Shown: positions 53,492-62,541 of the stretch, one piece after another
Position numbering within the stretch: the first letter of the stretch is position 1
How the letters are laid out: every line of letters begins with the position of its first letter
Origin: Geobacillus jurassicus NBRC 107829
Lineage (GTDB): Bacteria; Bacillota; Bacilli; Bacillales; Anoxybacillaceae
Direction of reading: 5' to 3'
Length of the DNA: 64,000 nt
NCBI RefSeq assembly: GCF_001544315.1
Contig: NZ_BCQG01000003.1
Coordinates: forward strand, 1 to 64,000
Made by a program: the position numbers and the translations under genes
Notes under the pieces: model-generated
What the model was told of the DNA's origin: nothing
Seen by the model: the letters and a program-made list of their open reading frames with translations, nothing else
Database searches by the model: none

Positions 53492-54763
53492 ATGATCACA
53501 GCATCGATGCTGTTTATTCTCTTATTGCTGTTGCAAGTCCCCATTTCGTTCGTATTAGGAATCACAACGATCATATATATCCTTTTGTCAGGAAACGAAG
53601 GGTTATTATCGACCGCCCCGCAACGTTTGTATTCCGGGCTTGAGAACTATGGGTTGCTGGCCATTCCGTTGTTTATGATGGCTGGCGAATTGATGAATTC
53701 CGGCGGGATTACAAAACGGCTGATTGATTTTTCCAAAACGCTGGTCGGCCATTTCCGCGGCGGATTAGCTTATGTCAATGTTATTTCCAATATGCTGCTA
53801 GCCTCCATCATTGGTTCGGCCACCGCTCAAATCGCCATGATGAGCAGAGTGATGGTCCCTTCGATGGAGAAAGAAGGGTATTCCCGGGAGTTTAGCGCGT
53901 CGACAACAGCGGCGGCCGGGTTGTTAGGGCCGATTATCCCGCCAAGCATGCTGTTTATTATTTATGGGGTGTCATCTGGGGCTTCGATTGGCAAAATGTT
54001 TTTGGCCGGCATTATGCCTGGAATTTTGCTCGGACTGGCTTTTGCCCTTTTAATCGCGTATGTCGGATTTAAACAACAGTGGCCGACACACAAACGGGCG
54101 CCGTTTACTGTGATGGTGAAATCGTTTTTCAACGTCATTCCGGCCTTGCTTGTCCCAGTCATTATTATTGCCGGGATTTTGAGCGGAGCGTTCACGCCGA
54201 CCGAATCGGCAGCGATCGCTTGCGTTGTCGCGCTCATCGTCGGACTGGCGTATAAGGAATTAAAGTGGAAAGACATCCCTTCCATCATGATCAATACGGC
54301 TGTGTCCACGGCAACGATTACGATGTTGATTGCCATGGCGAATTTGTTCGGCTGGATGCTTTCGTTTGAACAAATTCCGCAGTCTATCGCCTCCTGGATG
54401 ATGTCGTTGACGGATAACCCATGGGTGTTTCTATTCATTGTGAATATCTTCCTTTTAATTGTAGGAATGTTTATGGATGGAATTGCGGCGTTAATCATTT
54501 TAGTGCCGGTATTCGCTCCGTTGTTGGCAAGCTACGGCATCGATCCAATTCATTTTGGCATCATCATTTGCATTAACTTGACGATCGGTTTGCTTACTCC
54601 TCCAGTAGGAGCAGGGTTATATATCGCCTCAGCGCTGGGGAATGTGAAGTTGGAGCTGTTGACAAAAGCTATTTTGCCGTTTTTGGCGGTTTCGATCGCG
54701 GTATTATTGATCATCACGTATTGGCCGCAAATGGTGTTATGGATTCCGAATTCTTTACAATAG
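53492..54763 (+). CDS. dctM: TRAP transporter large permease DctM
   Basis: A 423-residue membrane protein with about 12 hydrophobic segments of the DctM family. Landmarks are PLFMMAGELMNSGGITKRL, the NVISNMLLASIIGSATAQIA segment, LLGPIIPPSMLFIIYG and the second-half repeat INLTIGLLTPPVGAGLYIA. It drives sodium-coupled uptake with DctP and DctQ. It ends the operon; a strong stem-loop follows at 54831-54877. Confidence 0.93.
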   Translation: MITASMLFILLLLLQVPISFVLGITTIIYILLSGNEGLLSTAPQRLYSGLENYGLLAIPLFMMAGELMNSGGITKRLIDFSKTLVGHFRGGLAYVNVISNMLLASIIGSATAQIAMMSRVMVPSMEKEGYSREFSASTTAAAGLLGPIIPPSMLFIIYGVSSGASIGKMFLAGIMPGILLGLAFALLIAYVGFKQQWPTHKRAPFTVMVKSFFNVIPALLVPVIIIAGILSGAFTPTESAAIACVVALIVGLAYKELKWKDIPSIMINTAVSTATITMLIAMANLFGWMLSFEQIPQSIASWMMSLTDNPWVFLFIVNIFLLIVGMFMDGIAALIILVPVFAPLLASYGIDPIHFGIIICINLTIGLLTPPVGAGLYIASALGNVKLELLTKAILPFLAVSIAVLLIITYWPQMVLWIPNSLQ

Positions 54764-54830
54764 ATAGCGCTGCCAAGCAGAGGCTCATTCAGCTTCTCAA
54801 CGGCTTTGCGGCATATTTTGCCCCACAAGA

Positions 54831-54877
54831 AAAGCTGTACAAAGGGTGCGCGTCTGGCACGCCTTTTGTACAGCTTT
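54831..54877. terminator. Long stem-loop between dctM and the binding-protein remnant
   Basis: AAAGCTGTACAAA (54831-54843) and TTTGTACAGCTTT (about 54865-54877) form a perfect 13-bp stem with a further GGGTGCG..GCACGCC inner stem. It can serve as terminator for dctM on the plus strand and for the convergent remnant on the minus strand. Confidence 0.7.
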
Positions 54878-54886
54878 ATGATTGCA

Positions 54887-55032
54887 TTATTGCCCTTGCA
54901 AGAAATACTTCTCCATGTCACCCAACATCAAGTAGGCGGCAAGCCCCCGCCGGCGGTGTTCCAAATCGTGTCGTTCACTTTGTATACGTTCCCTTGTTTG
55001 GCGACGTTTAAGTTTTGAAAGAGCGGGTCGTT
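54887..55032 (-). pseudogene. C-terminal remnant of a siderophore ABC transporter substrate-binding protein
   Basis: On the minus strand one frame reads NDPLFQNLNVAKQGNVYKV, then NDTIWNTAGGG. The next frame continues LAAYLMLGDMEKYFLQGQ and stops. Together they match the last about 48 residues of FecB/FhuD/YclQ-type iron-siderophore binding proteins. A frameshift lies in the GGCGGGGGC tract near 54950. The rest of the gene is missing; a GGDEF-EAL gene begins about 110 bp away. It is clearly decayed. Confidence 0.72.
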
Positions 55033-55142
55033 TCATGTTTTTGGCAAAATATTTGCGAAATTTGTTGATTTTTGCTGGGATTTTCGTGAAAATGGAAGTG
55101 TGAACATCGCTTATTTTGGTAAAATGGCGAGGTAACAATTGC

Positions 55143-57122
55143 ATGGATCAGTATACAGTCTTTTTCCATCACTTCACAGAAGCAGTAGTCATCTTGAATT
55201 TGCAAGGCGTGATCATTTACAACAATCCGGCTTTTGTCGGCTTGGCGCTGAGTGAAGAAGAACAGAGGACGCTGTCCGTCGAAGGACGGGCGTTGGCTGA
55301 ACGGGTGAAACAGCGCCCGGCTGCCTTTCGCTGGGAGTTGCTTGGCGGCTTATTGGTCGCGGGGGTGTCGCCGATCATTGACGAAAACGGACAGGCGGCA
55401 GCTGTCTTATGCGTCCTTCGCCGCCAAGCGGAGGAGAGCGGCCTGCAAGAGCGGCTTGCTGAAGCGGAACGGCGCCTGCAACTAATTGTCGAGCATTCGA
55501 ATGATTATGTCTTGATTTTTTCCCGCGACCGCGAATTGTCGTACATCCCGCCGGCATGGAAGCGGAAAACAGCTAAGCGCCTCCCGATATCATACGATGA
55601 GGTGCTGACGTTGATCCACCCTGATGACGTCCCGGTCGTGGCGCAAAAATTGGCCGAGCTGTACGATACATACGAGACGCAATCCGCCGAATTTCGCAAG
55701 CAAGGCGAGAAAGGCGAATGGGTTTGGATGGAGGCGCAAGGGAAGGCGATCATCGATGAGGCGGGGACGCTCGATTGCGTCATTGTGACAGTGAAAAACA
55801 TCAGCGAGCGGAAGCGGTACGAAGAAAAGCTGCGCCAACTTGCCTATTTCGATTCGCTCACGGGCATCGCCAACCGCAGCTATTTCGAGCGGCACATTCA
55901 TGAGCTGATTGCGAGCCAGACGCCGTTTGCCCTTTGTTATTTAGATTTTGACAAATTCAAGTGGATCAATGATCATTTTTCCCATCAAGCCGGCGATTAC
56001 TTTTTGCGCGAGGCGGTCAAGCGCGTCGAGCGAGTGTTGCGCCAAGGCGATTTTTTCGCTCGCATCGGCGGCGATGAGTTCGTTCTGTTGCTGCCGAACA
56101 TAACGAAAACAGAGATGACTGCCTTGGCGGAACAGCTTGTCAGTTCGTTTCACGAGCCGTTTTATTACGAAAAACAGCTCATCCAGTCAACATTGTCGAT
56201 CGGCATTGCCTTTTTTCCGAAAGACAGCGATCGGATCGAGCAAGTGATGAAATATGCCGATCAAGCGTTGTACGAAGTGAAAGAGCGGGGGCGGAACGGC
56301 TATGCCTTTTACCGGCCGACCGAACACCGGCAGGCCATGATCGAACAGGATTTGCCGTTTGCCATTATGCGCGGACAGTTGTATTTATGCTACCAGCCGA
56401 AAGTGCAGCTCGCGAAAGGACAGGCGATGGGGGTTGAGGCGCTTTTGCGCTGGCGTCATCCGTCGCTCGGTGAGATTCCGCCGCTTGATTTCATTCCATT
56501 GGCGGAGGAAAACGGCTTTATTTTTGAAATTACGTTATGGGTGCTTGAACAGGCGTGCCGCCAAGTGAAAGAATGGGAAAGAAAGTTTCCCGGCTTGAAG
56601 CTGGCGGTCAACTTGTCGCCGTTTTTGCTCAACCGGCCGGAGCTTGTTGAACATGTGAAGCGCATTTTGCGGGAAACGGGGCTTTCGCCCGATCGGATCA
56701 TTTTGGAAGTGACCGAAAGCGGGCTGATGGAAAACATTGAGACAGGGCGGCACATTTTAACCGAGCTTCAGCGGCTCGGCGTGCAGGCGGCGATCGACGA
56801 TTTCGGCACCGGCTTTTCCTCGCTTGCGTACATCCGCAATTTGCCGGTGTCGCTGTTGAAAATCGATCGCAGTTTTGTTCAAGGCATTGCGGAAAATTCG
56901 AAAGATGCAACGATCGTTGATACGATCATTCATTTAGCAAAAAGCTTGGATATTGAAGTATTGGCCGAAGGAGTGGAGACCGAATCGCAGGTGTCGCTTC
57001 TTTCGCAAATGCATTGCGACTATGCGCAAGGGTTTTACTTCAGCCGCTCGCTCGAAGCAGAAAAGCTGGAGCAATGGCTTGAGGAGCACAACTGCAAGGC
57101 CTGCAATGGGCCCTCGTCATAA
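55143..57122 (+). CDS. PAS-PAS-GGDEF-EAL cyclic-di-GMP signalling protein
   Basis: A 659-residue cytoplasmic protein without membrane segments. Two PAS-like sensor domains (about 1-100 and 115-230) precede a GGDEF domain (about 235-400) with the intact RIGGDEFVLLL motif. An EAL domain (about 410-655) follows with GVEALLRW, AVNLSPF, EVTES, IDDFGTGFSS, LKIDRSF, EGVETE and QGFYFS. Both active sites look complete, so it may synthesise, degrade or switch. ATG 55143 follows GCGAGGTAAC. It is a single gene flanked by the binding-protein remnant and a small gene. Confidence 0.93.
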   Translation: MDQYTVFFHHFTEAVVILNLQGVIIYNNPAFVGLALSEEEQRTLSVEGRALAERVKQRPAAFRWELLGGLLVAGVSPIIDENGQAAAVLCVLRRQAEESGLQERLAEAERRLQLIVEHSNDYVLIFSRDRELSYIPPAWKRKTAKRLPISYDEVLTLIHPDDVPVVAQKLAELYDTYETQSAEFRKQGEKGEWVWMEAQGKAIIDEAGTLDCVIVTVKNISERKRYEEKLRQLAYFDSLTGIANRSYFERHIHELIASQTPFALCYLDFDKFKWINDHFSHQAGDYFLREAVKRVERVLRQGDFFARIGGDEFVLLLPNITKTEMTALAEQLVSSFHEPFYYEKQLIQSTLSIGIAFFPKDSDRIEQVMKYADQALYEVKERGRNGYAFYRPTEHRQAMIEQDLPFAIMRGQLYLCYQPKVQLAKGQAMGVEALLRWRHPSLGEIPPLDFIPLAEENGFIFEITLWVLEQACRQVKEWERKFPGLKLAVNLSPFLLNRPELVEHVKRILRETGLSPDRIILEVTESGLMENIETGRHILTELQRLGVQAAIDDFGTGFSSLAYIRNLPVSLLKIDRSFVQGIAENSKDATIVDTIIHLAKSLDIEVLAEGVETESQVSLLSQMHCDYAQGFYFSRSLEAEKLEQWLEEHNCKACNGPSS

Positions 57123-57199
57123 GTCGGTCATTTCCACTCATGAGTTTCCTCTGCTTGCCGCAAACTACACTTGATGATTAGGCAAGAGGAGGAAAAATA

Positions 57200-57499
57200 A
57201 TGGAATTTGCGCCGCGAAGCGTCATTATCGGGGAGTTCATCGACACGCTCGAGCCGATGATGGAGGCGTATAGCCTTGATCAAGTCGGCATTTTCGAAGA
57301 GAGCGGAGAAGGAAACCGTTGCTACATCGGCTATACGATCAACAAAGACGATGAGATGATCACCATTCATATGCCGTTTGTGAAAAACGAACGCGGTGAA
57401 CTCGCACTTGAGAAACAAGAGTGGACGGTTCGAAAAGACGGTCAGGAGAAAAAAGGCTTTCATTCGTTGCAAGAGGCGATGGAAGAAATCATCCATTAA
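57200..57499 (+). CDS. Conserved hypothetical protein, 99 aa
   Basis: A 99-residue soluble acidic protein with alternating strand-like segments ([23 protein letters not shown]) and a helical C-terminus ([10 protein letters not shown]). I think it resembles a small Bacillaceae family of unknown function but cannot name it with confidence. AGAGGAGGAAAAATA gives a strong start at 57200. It stands alone between the GGDEF-EAL and phosphatase genes. Confidence 0.7.
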   Translation: MEFAPRSVIIGEFIDTLEPMMEAYSLDQVGIFEESGEGNRCYIGYTINKDDEMITIHMPFVKNERGELALEKQEWTVRKDGQEKKGFHSLQEAMEEIIH

Positions 57500-57656
57500 C
57501 AAGCAGGCGGCCCAGCTCGGCCGCTTTTTTGGCTGACGGAAGGGGAGAGGAGCATGATTCGGGGGCTTCGATTGCTAGATAAGGAAACAGTTGCCAAGGT
57601 TTGAGTCGGCTGTTGAATGATCGATAGATGGATAGAGAGGAGAAACGAGGGAAGAC

Positions 57657-58283
57657 ATGATGACAACATTGTATTTGACAAGACATGGGGAAACGAAGTG
57701 GAACGTCGAAAAGAGAATGCAAGGTTGGCAAGACTCGCCGCTCACGGAAAAAGGGCGGCAAGACGCCATGCGGCTTGGGAAACGGCTCGAAGCGGTCGAG
57801 TTGGCGGCGATTTATGCGAGCACAAGCGGTCGGGCGCTTGAGACGGCGGAACTTGTCCGCGGCGATCGGCTCATTCCGATTTATCAAGACGAGCGGCTGC
57901 GTGAGATTCAACTTGGCGATTGGGAAGGAAAGACGCATGACGAGATTCGGCAAATGGATCCGGTTGCGTTCGACTATTTTTGGAACGCGCCCCATCTGTA
58001 CGCTCCAAGGCGAGGCGAGCGGTTTTGTGACGTGCAGCAGCGAGCGCTTGAAGCGGTGCGGCGCATCATCGAGCGGCATGAGGGGGAGACCGTCTTGATC
58101 GTCACCCACGGCGTCGTGCTGAAAACACTCGTGGCGGCATTTAAAGGGATGCCGCTTGAGCAACTTTGGGCGCCGCCGTATATGTACGGCACAAGTGTGA
58201 CGATCGTTGAGGTGAATGGTGGGACGTTTCACGTGGCCGTTGAAGGAGATGTGTCACATATTGAGGAAGTAAGAGAAGTATAG
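57657..58283 (+). CDS. phoE: Histidine phosphatase family broad-specificity phosphatase PhoE
   Basis: A 208-residue histidine phosphatase. The phospho-accepting His is in YLTRHGETKWN, the second catalytic His in VLIVTHGVVLK, and the substrate-pocket Glu in EIQLGDWEGKTHDEI. The sequence is, from memory, very close along its whole length to PhoE of G. stearothermophilus, a cofactor-independent phosphoglycerate-mutase relative that hydrolyses many phosphate monoesters. That closeness helps place the host. Tandem ATGs occur at 57657 and 57660. Confidence 0.93.
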   Translation: MMTTLYLTRHGETKWNVEKRMQGWQDSPLTEKGRQDAMRLGKRLEAVELAAIYASTSGRALETAELVRGDRLIPIYQDERLREIQLGDWEGKTHDEIRQMDPVAFDYFWNAPHLYAPRRGERFCDVQQRALEAVRRIIERHEGETVLIVTHGVVLKTLVAAFKGMPLEQLWAPPYMYGTSVTIVEVNGGTFHVAVEGDVSHIEEVREV

Positions 58284-58310
58284 CGCTGAATAATTGACTA
58301 AAACAGGAAG

Positions 58311-58342
58311 GACGGGCGATTGACCGCTGCCCGTCTTTTTTA
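58311..58342 (+). terminator. Terminator of phoE
   Basis: GACGGGC (58311-58317) pairs with GCCCGTC (58329-58335), followed by TTTTTTA. Confidence 0.85.
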
Positions 58343-58489
58343 TTTGTGAAACAACAGCTTCTAAACTATAAGTCATAACGATCAATCGCAACAATGTTGG
58401 ATGGCTGACTCCATATGTTAACAACAATGGTGCATTTTTGTATGATTGACTGTGTTATCTTTAGTTTTAACAAATGGGGAGGTATTATT

Positions 58490-61135
58490 ATGGGGATTAC
58501 AGGATATCACGATTCACAGCTGGTTGTCATCTCTGTAATGATTGCCGTTGTTTTTTCCTACTTATCTTTGAATATTTCAGCGAAAGCCGCCAGCAACGAC
58601 AATGGGAAAGTCATTTGGGTATTCATGGGAACCATGATCATCGGTTTAGGAATTTGGTCCATGCATTTTACAGCCACACTCGGCTATCGCCTATATTCCC
58701 CTGTAGACTACAAAGTAGTTCCAACTGTTTTATCGTTTCTATTGGCCGTATTATGGACGTTCCTCGCCTTATACTTCGTTTGTTGCAGCGGGAAGAAAAT
58801 TTTCCATTTTGTCTTGGGCAGCGGCCTGATGGGAGTTGCTATTAGCTGGCTCCATTATGTCGGGATTGCGGCTGCGAAAACGGAGGTGTCTATGCATCAT
58901 CGTCCGCTTTTTGTTTGTCTGTCGCTCATCATTTCATTTTTTATCTCGTTTTTGGCACTGTTTATTCTTTTGGTTGCCTGCCAAGCGAGGAATGATCGGC
59001 CTTTAAAAAAGATAGTCAGTTCCGTTGTCATAGGGAGCGGAATCGCAGCGATGTATTATACAGCGATGAAGGGGGCATGGTTCCAAGCGCCTAAAAGTCA
59101 GGAACTCATACGAACGGAATCGGCATCCGTGATCCCAGCTGATAGTTTAGCCTACATCCTCGCTTTTATTACGATCGCCATATTGGTCATGGCCAACGCG
59201 GTCGCCTATCTTGAGCGACGGGAAGCCTTGCGGCAAAAGAAACTCACCGAGACCCATTATAAATGTTTAATGGACTACACTCCACATTTTGTTCTTTCTG
59301 CCGATCTCAACGGAGGAATTATCAGCATCAGTCCAAAGGCGATGGAGATCCTGCAGGCCCGACAAGAAGCGTCATTGACCAGTTTATACGACCTATTTTA
59401 CGAAGGTGATCATGAAAAAATCGATAAATGCTTAAGAAAGGTGGAAGGAGGCCAATCTTGCTTTCTATCAACTTCAGTGAAAACGGCCCGAAAAGAACAG
59501 ATTGTTGCGGAGTTTACTTTTATCCCGATAATGGAGGAAAAAAACGTCATCGGATTGTTTATGGTTGGAAGAGATGTGACAGAGCTTGCAAAATATCAGG
59601 CACGCATAAAGAAAATGCAACGGGATTTATGGAACGCCATTTGTCAGCAACAAGGAATGATCTTTAAATTCACGAAAAGGGGGGAGAGGTTCGTCCATAC
59701 GTTATGCGGCGGGGAGCTGCTCTATAGTTTGGGAATCGATCCGAAACAGGTGATGGGCAAGACATTGCATGATTTTTTGCCAAAGCAGATCGCTGACCAG
59801 AAAGAACTATATTACCGGCATGCGTGGGAAACGGGAGAAGCGTTGTACTATGAAGGGAATATCAATGGAATTGACTATTTAGCCAGTTTGCGTCCTATAA
59901 AAAAGAATGGCAAAGTGATTGAGGTTGTCGGCTCGGCGATTGATATTACAGAAAGGAAAATGATGGAACAAGAAATGAGGCGGGCAAAAGAGGAGGCAGA
60001 AAAGGCCAACCAGGCGAAATCCAATTTAATTTCACGCATGAGCCACGAAATTCGTACGCCATTGAACGGAGTGCTAGGGTTCGCCCAATTGTTGGAGATG
60101 GATCCTTCCTTAAACGGCCGGCAGCGGGAGTTTGTGCAAGAAATATTGGGAGGTGCCCGCCATTTGCTAAATTTAATCAACGAAATGTTAGACTTGGCAA
60201 GGATCGAAACAGGAAGGTTGCCCTTAACTTATGATGTAGTCCATCCGGACGACATTATTAAAGAAAGCATTAAATTAGTCGAACCGTTAGCCAATAAGAA
60301 AAACATCGACATTCAAGATCGATCGAGCTTTAGTGAACAAGTGTATTTATACACAGATGCGACGAGAGTGAGACAAGTGTTATTAAACTTGCTTGACAAT
60401 GCCATTAAATACAATCGTGATGGCGGTACTGTCCTTATTGAAGGGAAATATGATCAGGAAAAAGTGGTTATACATGTAAAAGATAATGGGATAGGCATCC
60501 CGGATGAAGAAAAAGAAAATATCTTTGAACCATTTTATCGCATAAAAGGCACTCATGTCGACGGCAATGGAATTGGGCTCGCTTTTGTCAAGCAGATTAT
60601 CCTCCTCTTAGGCGGCGCAATTGAGGTAAAGAGCAAGCTGGGCGAGGGAAGCGACTTTTCGTTCAGCCTTCCGGCTGTCAGTTATTTTCACGGCTGTCCG
60701 CATTCATCACAAAACAAACCGGTGAATCAGGAGCGGTTATTGAAGCTCGGAAACAAAAAAATTTTATACATCGAAGATCATATATCCAACTTGAAACTGT
60801 TGGAACATATATTGAAGCCGTTTCCCAATCTTTTGTTAACGTTTGCCCGCAATGGCGGTGAAGGCTTGCAAAAGGCTATCAGTGGCTGGTTTGATTTAAT
60901 TCTCATCGATATTCATCTCCCAGATATAAGCGGATATACGGTGTTGGAAATGTTGCAAAGCGATGAACGAACAAAGCATATTCCGATGATTGCGCTCAGT
61001 GCCAATGCGGTACCAAAAGAGATTGAAAGGGCTTTAAAAGCAGGATTTACGGATTACATGACAAAACCGTTGGAGGTAAACGAGTTTCTTGAAAAACTAA
61101 TAAAAATATGGGAGGAAAAGCGCCCTCATAAGTAA
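58490..61135 (+). CDS. MHYT-PAS hybrid sensor histidine kinase with receiver domain
   Basis: An 881-residue membrane kinase. The N-terminal MHYT domain spans about 1-250 in seven hydrophobic helices with the repeats SMHFTA, WLHYVG and MYYTAM. Two PAS-like domains follow (about 270-390 and 395-510). The HisKA box has the phospho-accepting His in SHEIRTPLNGVLGF; the HATPase has NAIKYN, DNGIGIP and GNGIGLAF. A C-terminal receiver carries the phospho-Asp in LILIDIHLPD and Lys in DYMTKP. ATG 58490 follows GGGGAGG. MHYT may sense gases or copper. Codon use is AT-richer than in phoE. No output regulator gene is adjacent. Confidence 0.93.
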   Translation: MGITGYHDSQLVVISVMIAVVFSYLSLNISAKAASNDNGKVIWVFMGTMIIGLGIWSMHFTATLGYRLYSPVDYKVVPTVLSFLLAVLWTFLALYFVCCSGKKIFHFVLGSGLMGVAISWLHYVGIAAAKTEVSMHHRPLFVCLSLIISFFISFLALFILLVACQARNDRPLKKIVSSVVIGSGIAAMYYTAMKGAWFQAPKSQELIRTESASVIPADSLAYILAFITIAILVMANAVAYLERREALRQKKLTETHYKCLMDYTPHFVLSADLNGGIISISPKAMEILQARQEASLTSLYDLFYEGDHEKIDKCLRKVEGGQSCFLSTSVKTARKEQIVAEFTFIPIMEEKNVIGLFMVGRDVTELAKYQARIKKMQRDLWNAICQQQGMIFKFTKRGERFVHTLCGGELLYSLGIDPKQVMGKTLHDFLPKQIADQKELYYRHAWETGEALYYEGNINGIDYLASLRPIKKNGKVIEVVGSAIDITERKMMEQEMRRAKEEAEKANQAKSNLISRMSHEIRTPLNGVLGFAQLLEMDPSLNGRQREFVQEILGGARHLLNLINEMLDLARIETGRLPLTYDVVHPDDIIKESIKLVEPLANKKNIDIQDRSSFSEQVYLYTDATRVRQVLLNLLDNAIKYNRDGGTVLIEGKYDQEKVVIHVKDNGIGIPDEEKENIFEPFYRIKGTHVDGNGIGLAFVKQIILLLGGAIEVKSKLGEGSDFSFSLPAVSYFHGCPHSSQNKPVNQERLLKLGNKKILYIEDHISNLKLLEHILKPFPNLLLTFARNGGEGLQKAISGWFDLILIDIHLPDISGYTVLEMLQSDERTKHIPMIALSANAVPKEIERALKAGFTDYMTKPLEVNEFLEKLIKIWEEKRPHK

Positions 61136-61391
61136 GGAGCGTTTTTGCATTTTATGACAAGAAATAACAGAAACGAGAGTTGAACATGTCGTAAAAAGTC
61201 GAAAAAAAGGTCTAATATGTCCTTTTATGTGTTTATAAGGGCTGTATAGATGCTTGATGTGCGTGAACGAAGTTAGACAGATGCATGGAAAAAGGTTATA
61301 TTGAAAGCTAAACGAAAGGCATTAGGCGAATTTTCATGTTCGTCGACTAGTATGATGCAGGACGAATATCCTATGAAAGGATAGTGAAAAT

Positions 61392-62108
61392 GTGACTTTA
61401 GTCTCCATCCGAAAAATGATCGACAAACAACAGTTTGAACATGTGTACCAGCCGCTGTGGGACTTGTTTAACTGGAGCATCTTTGGATATGAATCGCTGT
61501 TGCGGGTAAACGGGATCAATAACGTTGAGCATCTCTTTCAAAAGGCTCGGGAGGAAGGATGTTTATACGAACTGGATTTCGCACTGCTGGAAAGTTCCAT
61601 CTTTCAGTTTCCTTTTTTGGAGAATAAGGGAAGGCTGCTTTTTTTAAATGTATATCCCTCCACTATTTTGCATCATGAATTTAAACCGTTTTTGAAAAGA
61701 GTAGTTGAACGCTTTCCGTATATTGAAAACCGAATTGTGTTCGAATTGAACGAAACAAAAGAAGAAGAGGGTATATGGAAGGATGGAGAGTTAACAGCAG
61801 CTATAGAGTTGATGAGAGGGTATGGTTTTTACATTGCTATTGACGATGTTGGCAAAGGGGCATCGACCTTGCAAAAAATTATTGAATTGCAGCCTGATTA
61901 TGTGAAGTTGGATCGGTACTTTGCCCAAGGGCTGGCAGCCAATGAAGAAAAACAAAAAATGGTCAGCTTGTTGGCAAGCTACTGCGGCCGCAAAATGGTG
62001 CTCGTTTTAGAGGGAATTGAGGAAGAAGTGGATCTCGCCCAAGCGAAGCTTTTGAGAGTGCCGGCAGCGCAAGGGTATCTTTTAGGAAAACCGGGTAAGT
62101 TAACATAA
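61392..62108 (+). CDS. Stand-alone EAL-domain protein (probable c-di-GMP phosphodiesterase)
   Basis: A 238-residue single EAL domain. Residues matching the active site are visible: Glu in YESLLRV, Asn in FLNVYPS, Glu in FELNE, Asp-Asp in AIDDVGKGAS, Lys in DYVKLDR, Glu in LEGIE and Gln in QGYLLGKP. It may be active although the motifs are diverged (ESL for EAL, DDVGKG for DDFGTG). The start is GTG 61392 with AAAGGAT upstream. It is downstream of the MHYT kinase gene in the same direction across 256 bp. Confidence 0.85.
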   Translation: MTLVSIRKMIDKQQFEHVYQPLWDLFNWSIFGYESLLRVNGINNVEHLFQKAREEGCLYELDFALLESSIFQFPFLENKGRLLFLNVYPSTILHHEFKPFLKRVVERFPYIENRIVFELNETKEEEGIWKDGELTAAIELMRGYGFYIAIDDVGKGASTLQKIIELQPDYVKLDRYFAQGLAANEEKQKMVSLLASYCGRKMVLVLEGIEEEVDLAQAKLLRVPAAQGYLLGKPGKLT

Positions 62109-62541
62109 GCGAAAGATCGATACTGGCAGGTGTATAAACATACTTAACACGTGCAATTGCGGTTTCGGCGACACACCGTTATGGATCGAGGATTGGAGTG
62201 CGGAAAAAATAAAGCCGTTTTTGGTTTATGAAGCAATCCGAACGGACAAGGCCATGACTACCGGCTTGACGTGACGGTGAAAGGACCGGTCAACCTGCTC
62301 GCCGGCATCATCGTGAACATGAAGGTGGATGGTGGCGAAACTTTTTAAATTAAAAAGCTTCTTTCGTCATTTCAATGAAGAAACCGTTCCGGGTCGGCTG
62401 CCGGACGGCCGGTTTTGTCCGTGTACAACGGGGCCACCCAATCGTGAATGACGGAAAAATCCACGGCTTCGTTGGATTTGGCGCAGGATATGGCTTTTGA
62501 GTGCATTAGGAAAAATAGCTGCTGCCAAGGGGGAAGCGGCG
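62109..62541. other. Decayed region between EAL and FapA genes
   Basis: About 430 bp without an intact gene. It holds a QueD-like fragment (62247-62348) and other short open stretches (for example one ending in FVGFGAGYGF near 62500) that I cannot assign. It looks like the footprint of a deletion. Confidence 0.5.
62247..62348 (+). pseudogene. queD: Fragment of a 6-carboxytetrahydropterin synthase (QueD)-like gene
   Basis: The frame reads QGHDYRLDVTVKGPV, then NLLAGIIVNMKVDGGETF and stops. The GH(D/N)Y-R-L-(D/E)-V-TVKGPV block is the core zinc-site strand of the PTPS/QueD family, and the following G-(M/I)-(V)-x-(N/D)-(M/L)-K also fits. The N-terminal His and catalytic Cys blocks and the C-terminal half are absent. 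It is a gene scrap with no start site. Confidence 0.5.

Noticed and set aside
61136-61391. Sigma-D motility promoter before the EAL gene
   Set aside because: A TAAA is present, but no GCCGATAT-like element occurs at the required spacing.
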